IMG/VR virus record: IMGVR_UViG_3300022562_001966
Span: 1-54,750 of that record
Reading direction: 5' to 3' (one strand)
Source: a virus
Length of the DNA: 54,750 bases
The notes under the pieces were generated by a model, which worked only from the letters and a program-made list of their open reading frames with translations, was not told the origin of the DNA and did no database searches. Each line of letters opens with the position of its first letter. The first letter of the stretch is position 1. Positions 33,601 through 42,819 of the stretch are shown piece after piece. Position numbers and translations under genes: made by a program.

Positions 33601-35435
33601 GCTGGCAAATCCATTAACCTGTCTCGATCAGCCAATGACACAGGAAACTTAGTTGCTGACCCCATTAATACATCACAATAAATCCAAGCCGGATTATTAC
33701 TTACTTGCAACGTCCAATTCGAGCCATCCCATACTTCAACCTGACTTTCTGCAACGCAACTTAACGTGTCAATAACGCCGCTGATTTCATCTGTAGCCTT
33801 AACTTTTAATTCCAATACCGTATGCGCGGTTTCCGGTTCAAAAACAATCGGGGTTGAATAAAGGCTATTTAAATAAATCCAGTTAAATTCATTAAAATAG
33901 TATTTCTTTGGATTTGGTGAGAGCCTTGTAATTCTAATATCATATTCTGCTGCAACATCAAAATCGACATTAAGACTTGTTTCAAATGGCTCAGTTTTTC
34001 TACCCTGAAAAACGGATTCTTGGGCAGTTTGATACACTGTCCAAAAAAGCAATCGATTAACGAACAATGGTGCATCAGAAGGCAATATTCCAAAATTTGT
34101 TGGCTGACCTGTAGTATCATCAAAAGGCCATTCCCAAGGGCCACTGCCTTTTCTACGACTGGCCTTGATTCTGGCTGGCAAAGGATGATCAAACGTCATG
34201 ACATAATCTGCCTTGCTTCCATTCACCGTTCTATTGGTTACTGTTACTAAAGGTAATAAATCATGTATTTTTAATCTTTGGCCAATGCTGAAATGGTATG
34301 AATACCATGAAGATGTACTGATATCATCATTGATAAATTCAATCTCTGTTCGACCAACTTCCAACCCAAGGTATTCATAACCATCTGCTTCAACCCAATG
34401 ATCCCAATCATTATGGTTTAGAATTTTACCTATCTCAAAATTGGCAGAACTTCTATATAACGCCTTTGTGACTAATGGAACCCAAATCCCTGCCACACCA
34501 TTCACTATTTCTCTTACTTCCAGTTTTACTTTAACAATGGCACTTCCATACGTACCATACGTTTCATTAATATAGTAAAAGCCTTGAGGAAAACTTAAAT
34601 CAATAACCGCTCTTTTTGTGTTTTTTGCGGTTCTGCGAATGACTCCGGCCTGATCAACTTTTGCCCCAACTTGCTGAACATCCCTTGATTCATCAAATAA
34701 TACCAACTGATTACTCGATGTGTAATTTTCATGAATTCTGTATTCTCTGTCTTCTGGCTTTGTGAAAACTTCTCGCAAAGGCGTTTCACCAATTTTTATA
34801 GTTTCTTCATCAATTTTTAATGGCCCATAACCAAAGTCAAACAACATGGTCAAATACTGTTGATCTTGGCCATAAATGTTTGTGAAATTGGTTGTAAATG
34901 GCGGCGCTGGCAATTTAGGAAAAACACGCATTTTCCCATATAATCTTTGCACACTGCCCAATGGAACAAGTTCATTATTCTGGCTGGTAAATTTGAAAAA
35001 TGGGCTTGTTCTGCTTTGATTGGAAGGCTGAACAGGGGGTTTTATTAAACCGCTCTGGATGGCATTGATTACCAAACCACCTGCAACCATAACTATGGCT
35101 CTGGCATAAACGTTGCCAATACCTGCTGTAAACACACTCAAACCAATTGAGGCAATCAGACCCAATGCGGATTTCCCATCATCACCACCGGCTGGCAAAA
35201 CATACAACAAAATATGATCATTATTTGATGGAATCAAATTCTGCCATTGGATTTCATCTTCACCATTTTTTTTAACCCGTACAAATTCAATTAAATGTTG
35301 TGGCAAAAATCGATTGGCAAATTCCAATAAAGTTTCACCGGCATGTAATCTTGTTTCAATGGTTTTGCCATTCAGCCAACCATTTCGGGCAATGATATTC
35401 GCGCCATTTGATTCAATTGGTTTTATTTGATTCAT
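30624..35435 (-). CDS. Central tail tip / host-specificity protein (lambda J-like) with LamG domain
   Basis: A 1603-residue protein. The first ~120 residues include a hydrophobic double segment (GLIASIGLSVFTAG, AIVMVAGGLVINAI) like lambda gpI and then SVQRLYGKMRVFP, so gpI-like and gpJ-like parts appear fused. Residues ~370-760 are the baseplate-like J core. A LamG/concanavalin-type domain sits at about 830-1060 (WYHVALTRSGDILRLFVNGR, GYVDEVRVTRG). FnIII-like repeats follow. It probably forms the tail tip that contacts the receptor. Confidence 0.9.
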   Translation of the reverse strand: MNQIKPIESNGANIIARNGWLNGKTIETRLHAGETLLEFANRFLPQHLIEFVRVKKNGEDEIQWQNLIPSNNDHILLYVLPAGGDDGKSALGLIASIGLSVFTAGIGNVYARAIVMVAGGLVINAIQSGLIKPPVQPSNQSRTSPFFKFTSQNNELVPLGSVQRLYGKMRVFPKLPAPPFTTNFTNIYGQDQQYLTMLFDFGYGPLKIDEETIKIGETPLREVFTKPEDREYRIHENYTSSNQLVLFDESRDVQQVGAKVDQAGVIRRTAKNTKRAVIDLSFPQGFYYINETYGTYGSAIVKVKLEVREIVNGVAGIWVPLVTKALYRSSANFEIGKILNHNDWDHWVEADGYEYLGLEVGRTEIEFINDDISTSSWYSYHFSIGQRLKIHDLLPLVTVTNRTVNGSKADYVMTFDHPLPARIKASRRKGSGPWEWPFDDTTGQPTNFGILPSDAPLFVNRLLFWTVYQTAQESVFQGRKTEPFETSLNVDFDVAAEYDIRITRLSPNPKKYYFNEFNWIYLNSLYSTPIVFEPETAHTVLELKVKATDEISGVIDTLSCVAESQVEVWDGSNWTLQVSNNPAWIYCDVLMGSATKFPVSLADRDRLMDLPAIKAWADYCDQSAPNDDGVAQFQCNLIIDGETTVKQVLQTVCSTGRAAPSRTDGKYSIVRDTLDTPPVQLITPKNCRNFTTTVSYVRPPHGLKISIQDEAYNYEPTEVVVYNDGYDFSNATVFENLNLAGTTRYQQAYRLGRYYLATAKLQRERIECGLDIENLVATRGDVVLVANDTIRIGGVPCRIADIQGDVITLDEQIQSAGLGDPYWQNVVLLLHCDGVNQSTNFIDSSSYGKSVIAQNARIDSAQSKFGQSCNLRPSPAIRYLQIEKNSHFNFGQDIDFTIEFWMNCSDRSANNQPLFSNYNNASFVSGSRQIILYGAYATTPYKRNRIAFSGYDLADDYALLLSETIIEANQWYHVALTRSGDILRLFVNGRKESVYTGMVDIDFSKSPFANAGTLIGRNGWDNSSFNGYVDEVRVTRGIARYTANFPNQNFQFADFGADPDVEYQAADTIRMRRSQQIIPVTQISSNQLELPSGEADSLIIGDILEYGVTEQVKAPFIVEEITAGSDFSATLRLVEQRLEVDDAIYGPIPERVPRIGIENNYSIGAPLNVHVIENVVIENGQKISKLTLSWLPPDNGFPNYYRVYRNDGDFGVTNLGTTTETKLQLDDVNISRLDQALILNYSVVAVVERVGISQAGYTLYTINQDTTPPPDIEMLNSNAQSESIYLFWTLPDDLSEVHHYEIRHSSMESGTWQTSSRLIDYIAPDSNSITVPLRTGLYFIKAVDASNNYSTNAAVTKAQIEDISGVDLFDVIQFDPFANGVHDNTVQDMGYLELVAGQEVGWYYPDPVLKGIHFSMPSKVRLSADIQTAVLASDEDLGDPWFIPLQVAVPLQPSLTGKGLNFVDAQIYYRYTDGSFPIESNSWTKLIVADVTATDIEFAIRLDTKEINYRPSVFQALVLADWVERTESGNDVAIDAQATTINFATAFTKPPTVSISLQNANAGDYFNRSAVTKYGFDVTVFNADGQPISGEIDWTAYGYGKEF

Positions 35436-35835
35436 TATCATTCCATCGATAAAAACCCAACACTCGTTTATTCCATTGGATATTGTTTATATTTTCAACA
35501 CATGAATTCCGGCCTTTCAAAGTATGAAGCATTAAATTATCGCCAATCATAATGCCACAATGCATCGGGTATCCCGCTATGCGTAACATAACCATATCAC
35601 CCACTTTTACATCAACTGGATCAACTGTTATCCATTTCTGCAAATGCGTCATAAACATTGGTTCAATGTTTTCTTTAGTACCTGAAAACGCAATGACAGG
35701 TGGTTGAATTTGAAATACTTCCAACATCACTTTTTCAACCAATTCCCAACAATGCAAACCAACTTTATCCACGTCAGGTGTGCGATAAGGAATGCCAATG
35801 TATTTAGAAAAGTCTAGGCGCTTGCGCTGGATCAT
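35413..35835 (-). CDS. NlpC/P60 tail-tip peptidase (lambda K-like)
   Basis: A 140-residue NlpC/P60 cysteine peptidase domain. The nucleophile Cys is in GLHCWEL and the His in MHCGIMIGDN; VGDMVMLRI lies between them. In lambda-type tails this part trims peptidoglycan or helps assemble the tip. The ATG at 35835 (GGTGA upstream) is used. It lies directly before the J-like gene, as in lambda (K-I-J order). Confidence 0.9.
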   Translation of the reverse strand: MIQRKRLDFSKYIGIPYRTPDVDKVGLHCWELVEKVMLEVFQIQPPVIAFSGTKENIEPMFMTHLQKWITVDPVDVKVGDMVMLRIAGYPMHCGIMIGDNLMLHTLKGRNSCVENINNIQWNKRVLGFYRWNDNESNKTN

Positions 35836-36277
35836 AACGTTCACCGATGGCAGGAAATTTCTGATTCCAAATATCTGTCAGTATCAAAGTCGCTCGAATC
35901 GTAAATTCATCAATGGTGATTAATTGAGTTTCTAGATAATTCAATTCCAACTCAATAACGTCTGGCTGAGAATAAAGGGCCAATTTAATTTCAAATTGAA
36001 TCGGATTTCTTGCCGTCCTTATCCCATCAATTAACATACGATCAACGTTATCAATTGCCAATTGAACTTGTTCAACGGATTCCAAAGAATCGCTTGGCAA
36101 AATCACATCAAAAGCATAAGGTTTAAATTCAACACCATTGCTCATTATTGGGTGATCACTACCGGCCACTACATGATAAATTGCACCATCAATATTAATT
36201 GTTAAAAGCACCAACCATATTTCCGCTGTGACTCGCTGCAATAAACTGGTTGTCGCATTTCCGCTTAACGTTCTCAT
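35804..36277 (-). CDS. Minor tail protein (DUF1833, lambda L-like position)
   Basis: A 157-residue protein with the features of the DUF1833 tail family: an N-terminal helix, YHVVAGSDHPIMSNGVEFKPYAFDV and a C-terminal RYDPAQAPRLF. It overlaps the K-like gene. In this position related phages have the L-like tip protein, although DUF1833 is not obviously homologous to L. Confidence 0.8.
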   Translation of the reverse strand: MRTLSGNATTSLLQRVTAEIWLVLLTINIDGAIYHVVAGSDHPIMSNGVEFKPYAFDVILPSDSLESVEQVQLAIDNVDRMLIDGIRTARNPIQFEIKLALYSQPDVIELELNYLETQLITIDEFTIRATLILTDIWNQKFPAIGERYDPAQAPRLF

Positions 36278-38250
36278 AAGTTGACCCTTGCATTCATTAA
36301 AAAGTCACTGATCAAAATATCATTACAGATATCGCCTGATTCAAATTCTATGAAATCAACATCAATGGCTGCACCAGATATGCCCGATACTGTATTTAAC
36401 AAAGTATTCGAATCCAAATTATAAACATAAAACGTCCATTCATTATTGACTGAATCAAACTCACTAACAATTCCGTACCATACATTTAATGAAATTGTGA
36501 CTCCAAGATTTTGCTGAAATATCGCAGGTGGCCCTGCAATTGGAAATTGATCAACGGCCAAAGTTCCAGTGTTTGGATTTATAGAAAACAGAATTAAATT
36601 TGAATCTGAATCAATTATCGTAATTCTGTTATTCAAAATCTGCGTATCAGTTAAGCATTTGAACTTGAATGAACAGGTTAATAAGTCGCCCATTTCTGTT
36701 ATTGCTTTTGAAAGCGTTTCATGGAAACCTGTATTCGAACCTATTATTTGCAAAGCAGAACCATAGTTATCATTAACTACTGAAAATAATGATGGTGATG
36801 ATTCTGTATAAGAACTGATATTAGTGAATGTTTCAGCCAATACATTAAAAGGTGCAACCTTGATTTCAGAAAACCGAATCTCGTCACTAACGGTTGCATC
36901 ATTTAGGTTATGAAATAATATTTGCTCAACTTGATAAACAAATTCATTCACTAACTCATCATTACCCAATTGCACTTGTGTTTGAGCATCTAAAAGTTCG
37001 ACAAACCAAGTTACACCATCAAAATACGCTTCTAATTCATACCAGATATTATCGGCCAATGAGGGATAAGCAATATTCAATAAATCAAAATCTATTCCCA
37101 CTCCCCTATTCAGCCAGATATTAAAATTATCCGAAGCGCCAACCAGATTTACCAATGTTTCGCCATCGCCAGTATTTGAAATAAACTTGAATTTAAACCC
37201 GACATAATGAATCAAACCTATATTCTGAACATTTCTGCTTGCTGTGACTGAATTATTTGATTCGATATTCATGGCTTTACCATAAGTATCCGTCACAAGG
37301 GAAATTTCGCTTGGCTGATCGATTGTATAAGGTATCAAATCATTGAATGGCTCATCCAATATTAACTCTGGATCAATCGGAATAGGCGCATTAACAACAT
37401 AGCCATCTGTAATTATGCCATTCGATCCATCAAGAATTCTTAAAGTGATATCCTGATATGGGAGCATGGAACCTGACCATTCAACTTCCCCTTGCTCGCT
37501 GACTGTAATCGTATTTCCATTAGAATCAGTATTGGGATAAATATACTGATCACCATCATTGGCAATCGGGGCATTGCCAGAAAATGAATTAACCGTGACA
37601 TAGGAAAATCCAATTTCTGGAATCAAGACAGGGGTAATGAACTGAACACCACCTGATTGCAGAACCATTGATTGGCCCATTTTTGTTGCTGCATTTTGTG
37701 GGTAAACAAAATCAAACTGTGTAGTCAGTGAATTGATAATATTGTGATTAGATTGTGTCACTGAATTTAATCGGCTATCGACACTTTGATAAGCACCATT
37801 TTGCCAACTTACTACAATGTTTGATGCATCCAAGCGAATTGGATTGCCATTATTTACAGCGTTAATCACTGGGGATGCTGGCTGAGAATTAAATTGCATT
37901 TGCCACTGGCAACTGACACGAAATGCAGCAACTTTGTTATGCCCCATTATCATTTCAATTTTAGGACTCTGAACAAAACGATATCGATTTATTTCTTTGG
38001 TAATTGGATGGCGATACTCGAATTCATTTATTCCTTGCAAGCAATCCGTTTCAAAGAATTCCATAAACAATGCATACAGTTTTGCATCCAAAGTCCATGA
38101 CAAATTAACGGTTCTCATTTCCAGAGTTGATCGTCTTCTGACTTTAGGTGGCCCAACATCAACATTTGTTATCAGAGTATTTGGTTCATCCTGCTCTGAC
38201 CATGTTTGAGAGCAATCCGGCAACCCTGCCTTCCACTGAACCAATGCCAT
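36274..38250 (-). CDS. Minor tail protein (M-like) with two LamG-like repeats
   Basis: A 658-residue protein. The first ~130 residues (MALVQWKAGLPD, TVNLSWTLDAKLYALFMEFF, FEYRHPITKE) resemble the short minor tail protein of this position. A long extension follows with a linker and then two related ~160-residue beta-sandwich units, each starting ILDEPFND / LAETFTN and running through VTDTYGKAM / VNDNYGSAL and WYELEAYFDG / WYGIVSEFDS. These look like concanavalin/LamG folds and may bind glycans. Confidence 0.8.
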   Translation of the reverse strand: MALVQWKAGLPDCSQTWSEQDEPNTLITNVDVGPPKVRRRSTLEMRTVNLSWTLDAKLYALFMEFFETDCLQGINEFEYRHPITKEINRYRFVQSPKIEMIMGHNKVAAFRVSCQWQMQFNSQPASPVINAVNNGNPIRLDASNIVVSWQNGAYQSVDSRLNSVTQSNHNIINSLTTQFDFVYPQNAATKMGQSMVLQSGGVQFITPVLIPEIGFSYVTVNSFSGNAPIANDGDQYIYPNTDSNGNTITVSEQGEVEWSGSMLPYQDITLRILDGSNGIITDGYVVNAPIPIDPELILDEPFNDLIPYTIDQPSEISLVTDTYGKAMNIESNNSVTASRNVQNIGLIHYVGFKFKFISNTGDGETLVNLVGASDNFNIWLNRGVGIDFDLLNIAYPSLADNIWYELEAYFDGVTWFVELLDAQTQVQLGNDELVNEFVYQVEQILFHNLNDATVSDEIRFSEIKVAPFNVLAETFTNISSYTESSPSLFSVVNDNYGSALQIIGSNTGFHETLSKAITEMGDLLTCSFKFKCLTDTQILNNRITIIDSDSNLILFSINPNTGTLAVDQFPIAGPPAIFQQNLGVTISLNVWYGIVSEFDSVNNEWTFYVYNLDSNTLLNTVSGISGAAIDVDFIEFESGDICNDILISDFLMNARVNL

Positions 38251-38252
38251 TA

Positions 38253-40766
38253 TTATGTTCCTCTTCTCTGAATTCCGTATTGGCCGCTAAGGGTATTATC
38301 GAATCGGCCTCTTGCAATGGCACTTTCGATTGTACTTTCAATCATTACATCAACTGTTCTGCCATCACTGCTTCTACGCTGAGTTGTGGTTGTTTCATTT
38401 CCACTGTTGTTGATAATATTGACAGCAACATTATCAGCAATACTACTTGATGCAGAACTCGTATACGCATTTGTTAATGGCACACTACTCTCAACATTTC
38501 CGCCAAATAATTTACCCCCCAAAGATTTCAGGTAATCAAACCCCTGAGTGATAAATGATGCACTTCCAGTATCACCGCTTGATGAAGCATTATTTGGATC
38601 AGTAATTAATCCAATATCACTGAAGAGTTTTCGGAATTGCTGAGATACGAATAATCTTGCTGTATCTTCAAGAATTGAATTTATCATATCCCTGAAACTG
38701 GCTTTGCCTGTTTTCGCAAACTCAATAAAAGCATCCGTCATGTGTCCAACCGCTTTTTCTGAAACGTCATTCAGGATTTTTTGCATTTCAGTTAATTCTT
38801 TTTTCATATCTTTAGCAGATATACCAAACGCCTTTTGCAAAGCGATAACCTGTTTTTCAGTCAATCCATACAAATCAGCCATTTCTTTTATTTTTTGATT
38901 AATTTCATCTTGCTCTTGTCCCTGCTCAATGATCTCAACCATTTTTATCTTTAACTGATCAGCCAAAGGTGCAGCATCACCCAAATACTTAACTAATGCT
39001 GCATATTCTTCAAACGTCCCTGTTGATCGAACATCATCCAGTTTGGATAATGCCTTTTGCGTTTTTTCGGAATCTTCTGAAAGCTTGTAAAATATCTTTT
39101 GAACATCATCCAGTGATTCTTTGTATTCCTTTAATTTGCGTTCATCAAAAGCTTTTTGAATGGATTTTTCCGCACGCTCAAATGCTTTAGGATCAATATC
39201 AAAATCGATCTTTCCATCTGTTTTTAATTTCTGTAGTGTGGATTGCAGTTCTCTTAAATCCTTTAATTCTCGCTTTCTTTCCTCTTCAGCAGTTTCATTG
39301 GATTCAACCAGCTTTTGATAACTTGACGTTGAATCTTTGATCAGTTTGTTTATCTCTTTGTTTTCTTCTTTAATCCTCAACAACTTTTCAAGCTGCTGCT
39401 CATCCAACCCAAGTTTTAAATAATTCTGTTTAAGATACTCATCATAAGACTGATTTAATAAATCCTGTTGAATCAATTTTTTTGCATCTGCATCTGCCTC
39501 TTCAACGGCCAAAACGCTAAGCAATTTTTCTTGGCCAATGCGTCCTTGCAAAGCCAATTCTCTAGTTTGCGTTAATTTCTCTTGCAAATGCTGTTGTTGC
39601 TGAGTTGCTTCATTTATTTCATTTAATCTGCTTCTTAATTCCTTAAATTTAGGATTAGCTTTATCTAAACTTCCAGCTAGAAATTCTGCATTTGTTTGAA
39701 CATCAATATCATTAATAATATCCAATAAAGCTTGCGCTTCTTTTCCACTTATTTTTAAACCTAAAACCAATTCACTAATCCCAGCATCACGGCCAAAAAG
39801 ACCGCCAAGAATAGTTTGATATTCTTTAGCAAGGGAGTTTGCCTCACCTTTTACCAAGCTGGTTAATGCTTTTACTTTTCCCTCACTGGCTTTGATGGCA
39901 TTTTCTAAGGAATTTGCAGTGATATCTTCTGAAATTCTATTTTGAATATCATCTACTTCTTTCAGTTGATCTATATAGGACGATAAATCAATTTTATCGA
40001 AAGTTTCACCGATGCCTACCAATGCATCATCAAGCTCTTTGGTGCTTCTTTTTAATCCAGCAGTTGGCGATATTGATTTCTGCAATTCATCAATGTATTT
40101 TCCAGCAAAGATACCAACTGCCGTTGCTGCCAAACCTGCTACTGCACCAATGGCACCAAAGGCACCTAATACCTGTGGAACTTGTTGGGTGAATGCAACG
40201 GATGCTCTTGTTCCATTTTGGATAGAAACACCAAAGTCAGTGACTTGGTAAGCGGTATTTTGTGCTAACTGACGAAATCTGGCTAACCCTTTTCCTGATT
40301 GCTCAACCGCTGCGCCTGTTCCAAGTTGCTTTGCTTGTAATTTTTCAAGTTCATTCGAATACAAATTAATGATTGAAGCATTGTCTTTTGCATTAAGCTT
40401 CAGTTTCTTTAATTCATTATTTAAGAAAGCAACTCTTGTTGGAATTTCCCGCAACTCTTGTTCGGCTCTGGCCAGTGAGTTTTTCCACTGATCCATCGAA
40501 GTCTGATTTTCTTTTGCGGTTCTTGATGCAGTCTGTAATGGGCCATTTAATTGTCGTGTGGCCTGTGTTAATTTTTTTACTTCCTTTTCAACTTCTTCAA
40601 TACCTTGACCACCATTTTCACCAACCTCTTTTAATGATTGGTGAATGTTCTTTGCTTGATCAGTTAATTCTTTCGAGGCTTGTGCAAAACCATTTAAAGC
40701 CGTTCGAACGGATTCATCCATTTCGGCTTTAATCAGCAATATATATTCTTCAGTATTATCTGGCAT
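38253..40766 (-). CDS. Tape measure protein (lambda H-like)
   Basis: An 837-residue coiled-coil protein. Two regions mark it as a lambda-type tape measure: VAFTQQVPQVLGAFGAIGAV with a hydrophobic segment near residue 200, and the C-terminal FAKTGKASFRDMINSILEDTARLF. It sets tail length and is injected with DNA. At about 0.15 nm per residue the tail would be roughly 125 nm (inference). Long helical stretches fill the rest. Confidence 0.93.
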   Translation of the reverse strand: MPDNTEEYILLIKAEMDESVRTALNGFAQASKELTDQAKNIHQSLKEVGENGGQGIEEVEKEVKKLTQATRQLNGPLQTASRTAKENQTSMDQWKNSLARAEQELREIPTRVAFLNNELKKLKLNAKDNASIINLYSNELEKLQAKQLGTGAAVEQSGKGLARFRQLAQNTAYQVTDFGVSIQNGTRASVAFTQQVPQVLGAFGAIGAVAGLAATAVGIFAGKYIDELQKSISPTAGLKRSTKELDDALVGIGETFDKIDLSSYIDQLKEVDDIQNRISEDITANSLENAIKASEGKVKALTSLVKGEANSLAKEYQTILGGLFGRDAGISELVLGLKISGKEAQALLDIINDIDVQTNAEFLAGSLDKANPKFKELRSRLNEINEATQQQQHLQEKLTQTRELALQGRIGQEKLLSVLAVEEADADAKKLIQQDLLNQSYDEYLKQNYLKLGLDEQQLEKLLRIKEENKEINKLIKDSTSSYQKLVESNETAEEERKRELKDLRELQSTLQKLKTDGKIDFDIDPKAFERAEKSIQKAFDERKLKEYKESLDDVQKIFYKLSEDSEKTQKALSKLDDVRSTGTFEEYAALVKYLGDAAPLADQLKIKMVEIIEQGQEQDEINQKIKEMADLYGLTEKQVIALQKAFGISAKDMKKELTEMQKILNDVSEKAVGHMTDAFIEFAKTGKASFRDMINSILEDTARLFVSQQFRKLFSDIGLITDPNNASSSGDTGSASFITQGFDYLKSLGGKLFGGNVESSVPLTNAYTSSASSSIADNVAVNIINNSGNETTTTQRRSSDGRTVDVMIESTIESAIARGRFDNTLSGQYGIQRRGT

Positions 40767-41547
40767 TTCTTACCGCCCCTCGTCTGACATTCAGGAACTT
40801 AATCTTAATTGCCCAAGCACCCAAATACTGAAGCTTGCCCCAATTCGCTCGCCCCTCTTCTGTTCTCAATGGTGGCTGACCAATTTTTTCCAATACAGCC
40901 TTTGACCTGAAAGCCTTAACCTGAATTGCACTGGAAAATTTTCCTTTAATTCCCAGTTTTTTCTTAATTCGCCTTGATGCCAATCCAAAATAACCTCCAC
41001 CATGATCCTTTAAATTGGCATCCTTTAATGGCTTTTTAATTCGCAGAGAACCTTTCACTTTGCCTTTGGTATTGAGGTATTGTTGCCAAGGATCAGCAGA
41101 TGTGATCACGATATAATCACCAAAAGAAAAATCATTAATCGTATTGACTCCGGTAATATCACGCAAAGCTGGTTTACTTAAATCATCGCTTCCAAGAAAA
41201 ACCTTTACCGATTTGGGAACACCTTCCCGAATAGAACCCCAATTGGCGGCTCTTTTCTCTGCTGTTGTCGCAAAAATATTTGCGAATTCCTTAATGGCCA
41301 TCTTTATAGCCGCTTCAACCCAAACAACTCTGACTTCTTTTCTTGCACTGTTAATATCAACAACGCTATCAGCCAATCTGTTATCAACTGATATTGTGTA
41401 AGGCTCACCCTCACGCTCTTTAATCTTGGCCGTAACTATGGATTTTGCTTTATCACGAAAATAGGGCAAAGCTTCATTATCAATCAATGCTTTTAATTGA
41501 TCGTGTAATGATTTTGCTGGCCCTTTTATTTCCGCTTCAAATATCAT
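40756..41547 (-). CDS. Tail-region protein of unknown function, 263 aa
   Basis: A basic 263-residue protein between the chaperone and tape measure genes, a place normally empty in lambda. Its N-terminus is helical; a Lys-rich middle (RIKKPLKDANLKDHGGGYFG, RRIKKKLGIKG) and a basic end (RRGAVRNAR) follow. No motif is recognised. It may be a minor tail or chaperone-associated protein. Confidence 0.65.
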   Translation of the reverse strand: MIFEAEIKGPAKSLHDQLKALIDNEALPYFRDKAKSIVTAKIKEREGEPYTISVDNRLADSVVDINSARKEVRVVWVEAAIKMAIKEFANIFATTAEKRAANWGSIREGVPKSVKVFLGSDDLSKPALRDITGVNTINDFSFGDYIVITSADPWQQYLNTKGKVKGSLRIKKPLKDANLKDHGGGYFGLASRRIKKKLGIKGKFSSAIQVKAFRSKAVLEKIGQPPLRTEEGRANWGKLQYLGAWAIKIKFLNVRRGAVRNAR

Positions 41548-41759
41548 TTATTAAACAACCCGCTCAATTGCTCTGGCGTAAATTCCGTTACATCAATTGC
41601 TTTAGGTTTGTTTTTATTTTGATAGTATCTAAGCCAGCCTAAAAACTCTTTTAACGGCATTTCTTCAAGAATCTTATAAACTGGCATTCGAAGTTGTTCA
41701 GCTAAAATATAGAGCGTTTCATCCCAATCAGTCTTGATCTTCACTTGAAATAAAACCAT
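41544..41759 (-). CDS. Tail assembly chaperone, T part (likely made by frameshift)
   Basis: A 71-residue frame starting at ATG right after a TAA in the same frame and overlapping the upstream chaperone by 32 bases. Its position before the tape measure, small size and YILAEQLRMPVYKILEEMPL fit the T extension of a GT-type chaperone, which binds the tape measure during tail assembly. It could be made by +1 (or -2) slippage within the overlap or from its own ATG. Confidence 0.7.
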   Translation of the reverse strand: MVLFQVKIKTDWDETLYILAEQLRMPVYKILEEMPLKEFLGWLRYYQNKNKPKAIDVTEFTPEQLSGLFNK

Positions 41760-41976
41760 TTAAGCGAAAAGCCGTTTGAGTAATTTGTTTCATTAACGGC
41801 ATCAATGATCGGAAATCAGTACCACCAATAGGCTGATTGTTTTTTGTGACGCATTTCATAATGATTTCTTTCTGCAACACTTCGGCGCTTTCATTATTGG
41901 CCACATTAAGCAAATCCAAACCTTGTTCTACTGTTAAAGCATGAACTTCAAATTCACCAACTTTTTCAAATTTCAT
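41728..41976 (-). CDS. Tail assembly chaperone, G part
   Basis: An 82-residue protein starting at ATG 41976 behind GGAATTGTGA. It has the strand-helix-helix layout of the G-type chaperone (VGEFEVHALTVEQGLDLLNV). Its end lies in the +1 overlap with the next frame. It follows the tail tube gene, as in lambda. Confidence 0.75.
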   Translation of the reverse strand: MKFEKVGEFEVHALTVEQGLDLLNVANNESAEVLQKEIIMKCVTKNNQPIGGTDFRSLMPLMKQITQTAFRLNGFISSEDQD

Positions 41977-42071
41977 TTCACAATTCCTTTTCGTTAGGGT
42001 GGTGGGCAGAACGAAGGTTGGAAGTGACCTTTGGCGCATTGCTGCTAACCACTACCCACCATAAACTTCCA
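41977..42071. other. Hairpin between tail tube and chaperone genes
   Basis: GGTGGGCAG (about 42001-42009) and CTACCCACC (about 42053-42061) can form a long-range stem with a 40-base loop, without a T-run. It may lower chaperone expression after the highly made tube protein. Tentative. Confidence 0.35.
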
Positions 42072-42743
42072 TTAAGGGTTAACGTACCTGATTTGTGTGT
42101 TTTGATTCATGGTTGCTGTCCAAGCAATACCGCCTTCCAACGGCGCTTGCCAGCTTACGGAACCGACTGTAACTATCCCCACCAAGTAGCCATAATCTTG
42201 AGGGAATCGCACCTTGAATACCCGATTGGCACCATCCATTTCTGCTGCCAATACTTCCTGATAGCCAGAATCATTCGGATCGACATAGCCGCCAATGGTG
42301 ATATTCCCCAATTGAGGATTGCCGCCAACGCTACTTGCGGTATCACAAAAGGTTGCCGTTGAAATGGATTGAGTTGTTGATTCGCCGATATCTAATTGAC
42401 TCAGACAAAGACTGACAAAATCAGCAGAGCCATAAAGAGTTGCCGTAATGCTTCCACCAACTGCACCTGTTGAAGACGATAAATCAATTCCAGCCAAACT
42501 AAACTGACTGGCAGTTGGCGTCACATCAGAACCAACAAGAAAAGATTTTCCGTTTAACTCTTCAAAACCAGTATTGGAACCGAAAACTACAACGTCACCA
42601 ACATTTGGCGCTGCACCCAAAGGTGTTGTTAAATCAATAACAGGGGGATTTGCGGCAGATATCGCTGAAATATCCAAGGCATCACCGCTTGCACTTCCAT
42701 TTAATAATTCAATGACAATGCCTTTCGTTGAAATAGCTGTCAT
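42072..42743 (-). CDS. Major tail tube protein
   Basis: A 223-residue Gly/Ala/Ser/Thr-rich protein with strong GGAGG before the ATG, as expected of an abundant structural protein. The second half (FCDTASSVGGNPQLGNITIG, EMDGANRVFKVRFPQDYG) matches the lambda V-like tail tube fold by pattern. The first ~100 residues form an extra beta-rich part. The gene lies between the terminator-type and chaperone genes. Confidence 0.85.
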   Translation of the reverse strand: MTAISTKGIVIELLNGSASGDALDISAISAANPPVIDLTTPLGAAPNVGDVVVFGSNTGFEELNGKSFLVGSDVTPTASQFSLAGIDLSSSTGAVGGSITATLYGSADFVSLCLSQLDIGESTTQSISTATFCDTASSVGGNPQLGNITIGGYVDPNDSGYQEVLAAEMDGANRVFKVRFPQDYGYLVGIVTVGSVSWQAPLEGGIAWTATMNQNTQIRYVNP

Positions 42744-42819
42744 AATGGCCTCCTTGCCTTATAACAATATTGATGGCGGCATTATCAAAGCTTAACTCGT
42801 TGCCACCAACGCGAGTTAA

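Noticed and set aside
41728-42039. Longer start of the G-type chaperone at 42039
   Set aside because: The extra 21 residues lie in the intergenic hairpin, and the ATG at 41976 has a good ribosome-binding site.
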